A stretch of 5,275 nucleotides of DNA from NCBI GenBank assembly GCA_030037575.1, contig JASHRB010000630.1, positions 1-5,275 of the forward strand. The letters are read 5' to 3'. Both the position numbers and the translations under genes were made by a program. Below, one piece after another: positions 5,021 through 5,275 of the stretch (positions are counted from its first letter, which is position 1; each line of letters begins with the position of its first letter). This stretch comes from Candidatus Sulfotelmatobacter sp. Its GTDB lineage: Bacteria; Acidobacteriota; Terriglobia; Terriglobales; Acidobacteriaceae. The notes under the pieces were generated by a model. The model ran no database searches. It was not told where the DNA came from and worked only from the letters and a program-made list of their open reading frames with translations.

Positions 5021-5275
5021 CTAGCTCCAGGGACGGGTGAGATAGTCGGCCATGGTCAGTCCAAGCAGAAGAAACAGGAAGAAGACGGCCGCGGCTACGA
5101 CCGCTTTGGTGAGGCGCTCGCCGGCACGCCAGGCATGCATGAAGAACAGCGCGACCAAAGTCGCTTTCAGCGTGGCAATGACGAGGGCAACGACGGCGTT
5201 GAAGGGGCCGAGTTCGAGAAAGGCCACTTTGTAGGTGACAAATGTAAACACCAGCAGAGTGGCCCACACCGCGAA
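5021..5275 (-). CDS. Cytochrome c oxidase subunit IV (COX4_pro family), 5' end cut by window edge
   Basis: The frame is open from the right edge to a TAG stop at 5021-5023, giving 84 visible residues. Counting from the first visible codon (Phe), there are three hydrophobic segments: about residues 3-20, 26-48 and 57-76. The second holds the family hallmark, an Ala-Thr-Leu-Lys-Ala stretch followed by FFMHAW (residues 45-50), and the protein ends with an ADYLTR tail. This pattern is typical of the small subunit IV of haem-copper oxidases (CtaF/CoxD/CyoD relatives, about 90-110 residues), which sits in the cytoplasmic membrane and supports oxidase assembly rather than catalysis. A GTG at 5269 could be read as a start, but it would cut into the first helix, and the frame continues upstream, so I treat the gene as truncated by the window. 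Catalytic subunits would be expected to the right. I cannot tell cytochrome c oxidase from quinol oxidase from this subunit alone. Confidence 0.87.
   Translation of the reverse strand, partial: FAVWATLLVFTFVTYKVAFLELGPFNAVVALVIATLKATLVALFFMHAWRAGERLTKAVVAAAVFFLFLLLGLTMADYLTRPWS

Overview
This is a GC-rich bacterial window in which every gene I can support lies on the minus strand, so the gene order runs from the right edge to the left. Codon use, the respiratory gene content and REP-like intergenic sequence motifs would fit Acidobacteriota or a similar soil bacterium. This is an impression: no marker gene is present that fixes the phylum.

Right edge (4823-5275): the 3' part of a small three-helix membrane protein, a prokaryotic cytochrome c oxidase subunit IV (COX4_pro family), which is usually the last subunit gene of a caa3/aa3-type oxidase cluster. 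About 200 bases follow that may hold one doubtful small ORF whose stop overlaps the start of the next gene. Centre (1604-4822): one 1072-residue protein dominates the window. It is a GlcD-GlcF-type fusion with an FAD-binding 2-hydroxyacid dehydrogenase half, a ferredoxin-like Fe-S segment and two CCG (heterodisulfide-reductase-type) domains, and it ends in a short hydrophobic helix. It probably oxidises a D-2-hydroxyacid such as D-lactate or D-2-hydroxyglutarate and passes electrons towards quinone. That makes its position beside a terminal oxidase gene metabolically coherent, although cotranscription is not shown. A REP-like DNA repeat appears to have been absorbed into the linker before its CCG domains.

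Left third (1-1603): mostly non-coding or unresolved. The one convincing gene is a small GDYLV-type hypothetical protein (513-821) with a plausible sigma70 promoter and ribosome binding site. Around it lie several perfect inverted repeats, a terminator-like hairpin just after the large gene, a possible small membrane ORF, a 500-base stretch where both strands look coding in the same codon register, and a left-edge region with a possible promoter and a long imperfect hairpin. I found no tRNA, rRNA, CRISPR array, transposase or recognised riboswitch. I see no convincing undescribed multi-gene system; the most unusual points are the repeat inside the large enzyme and the structured left-edge region.
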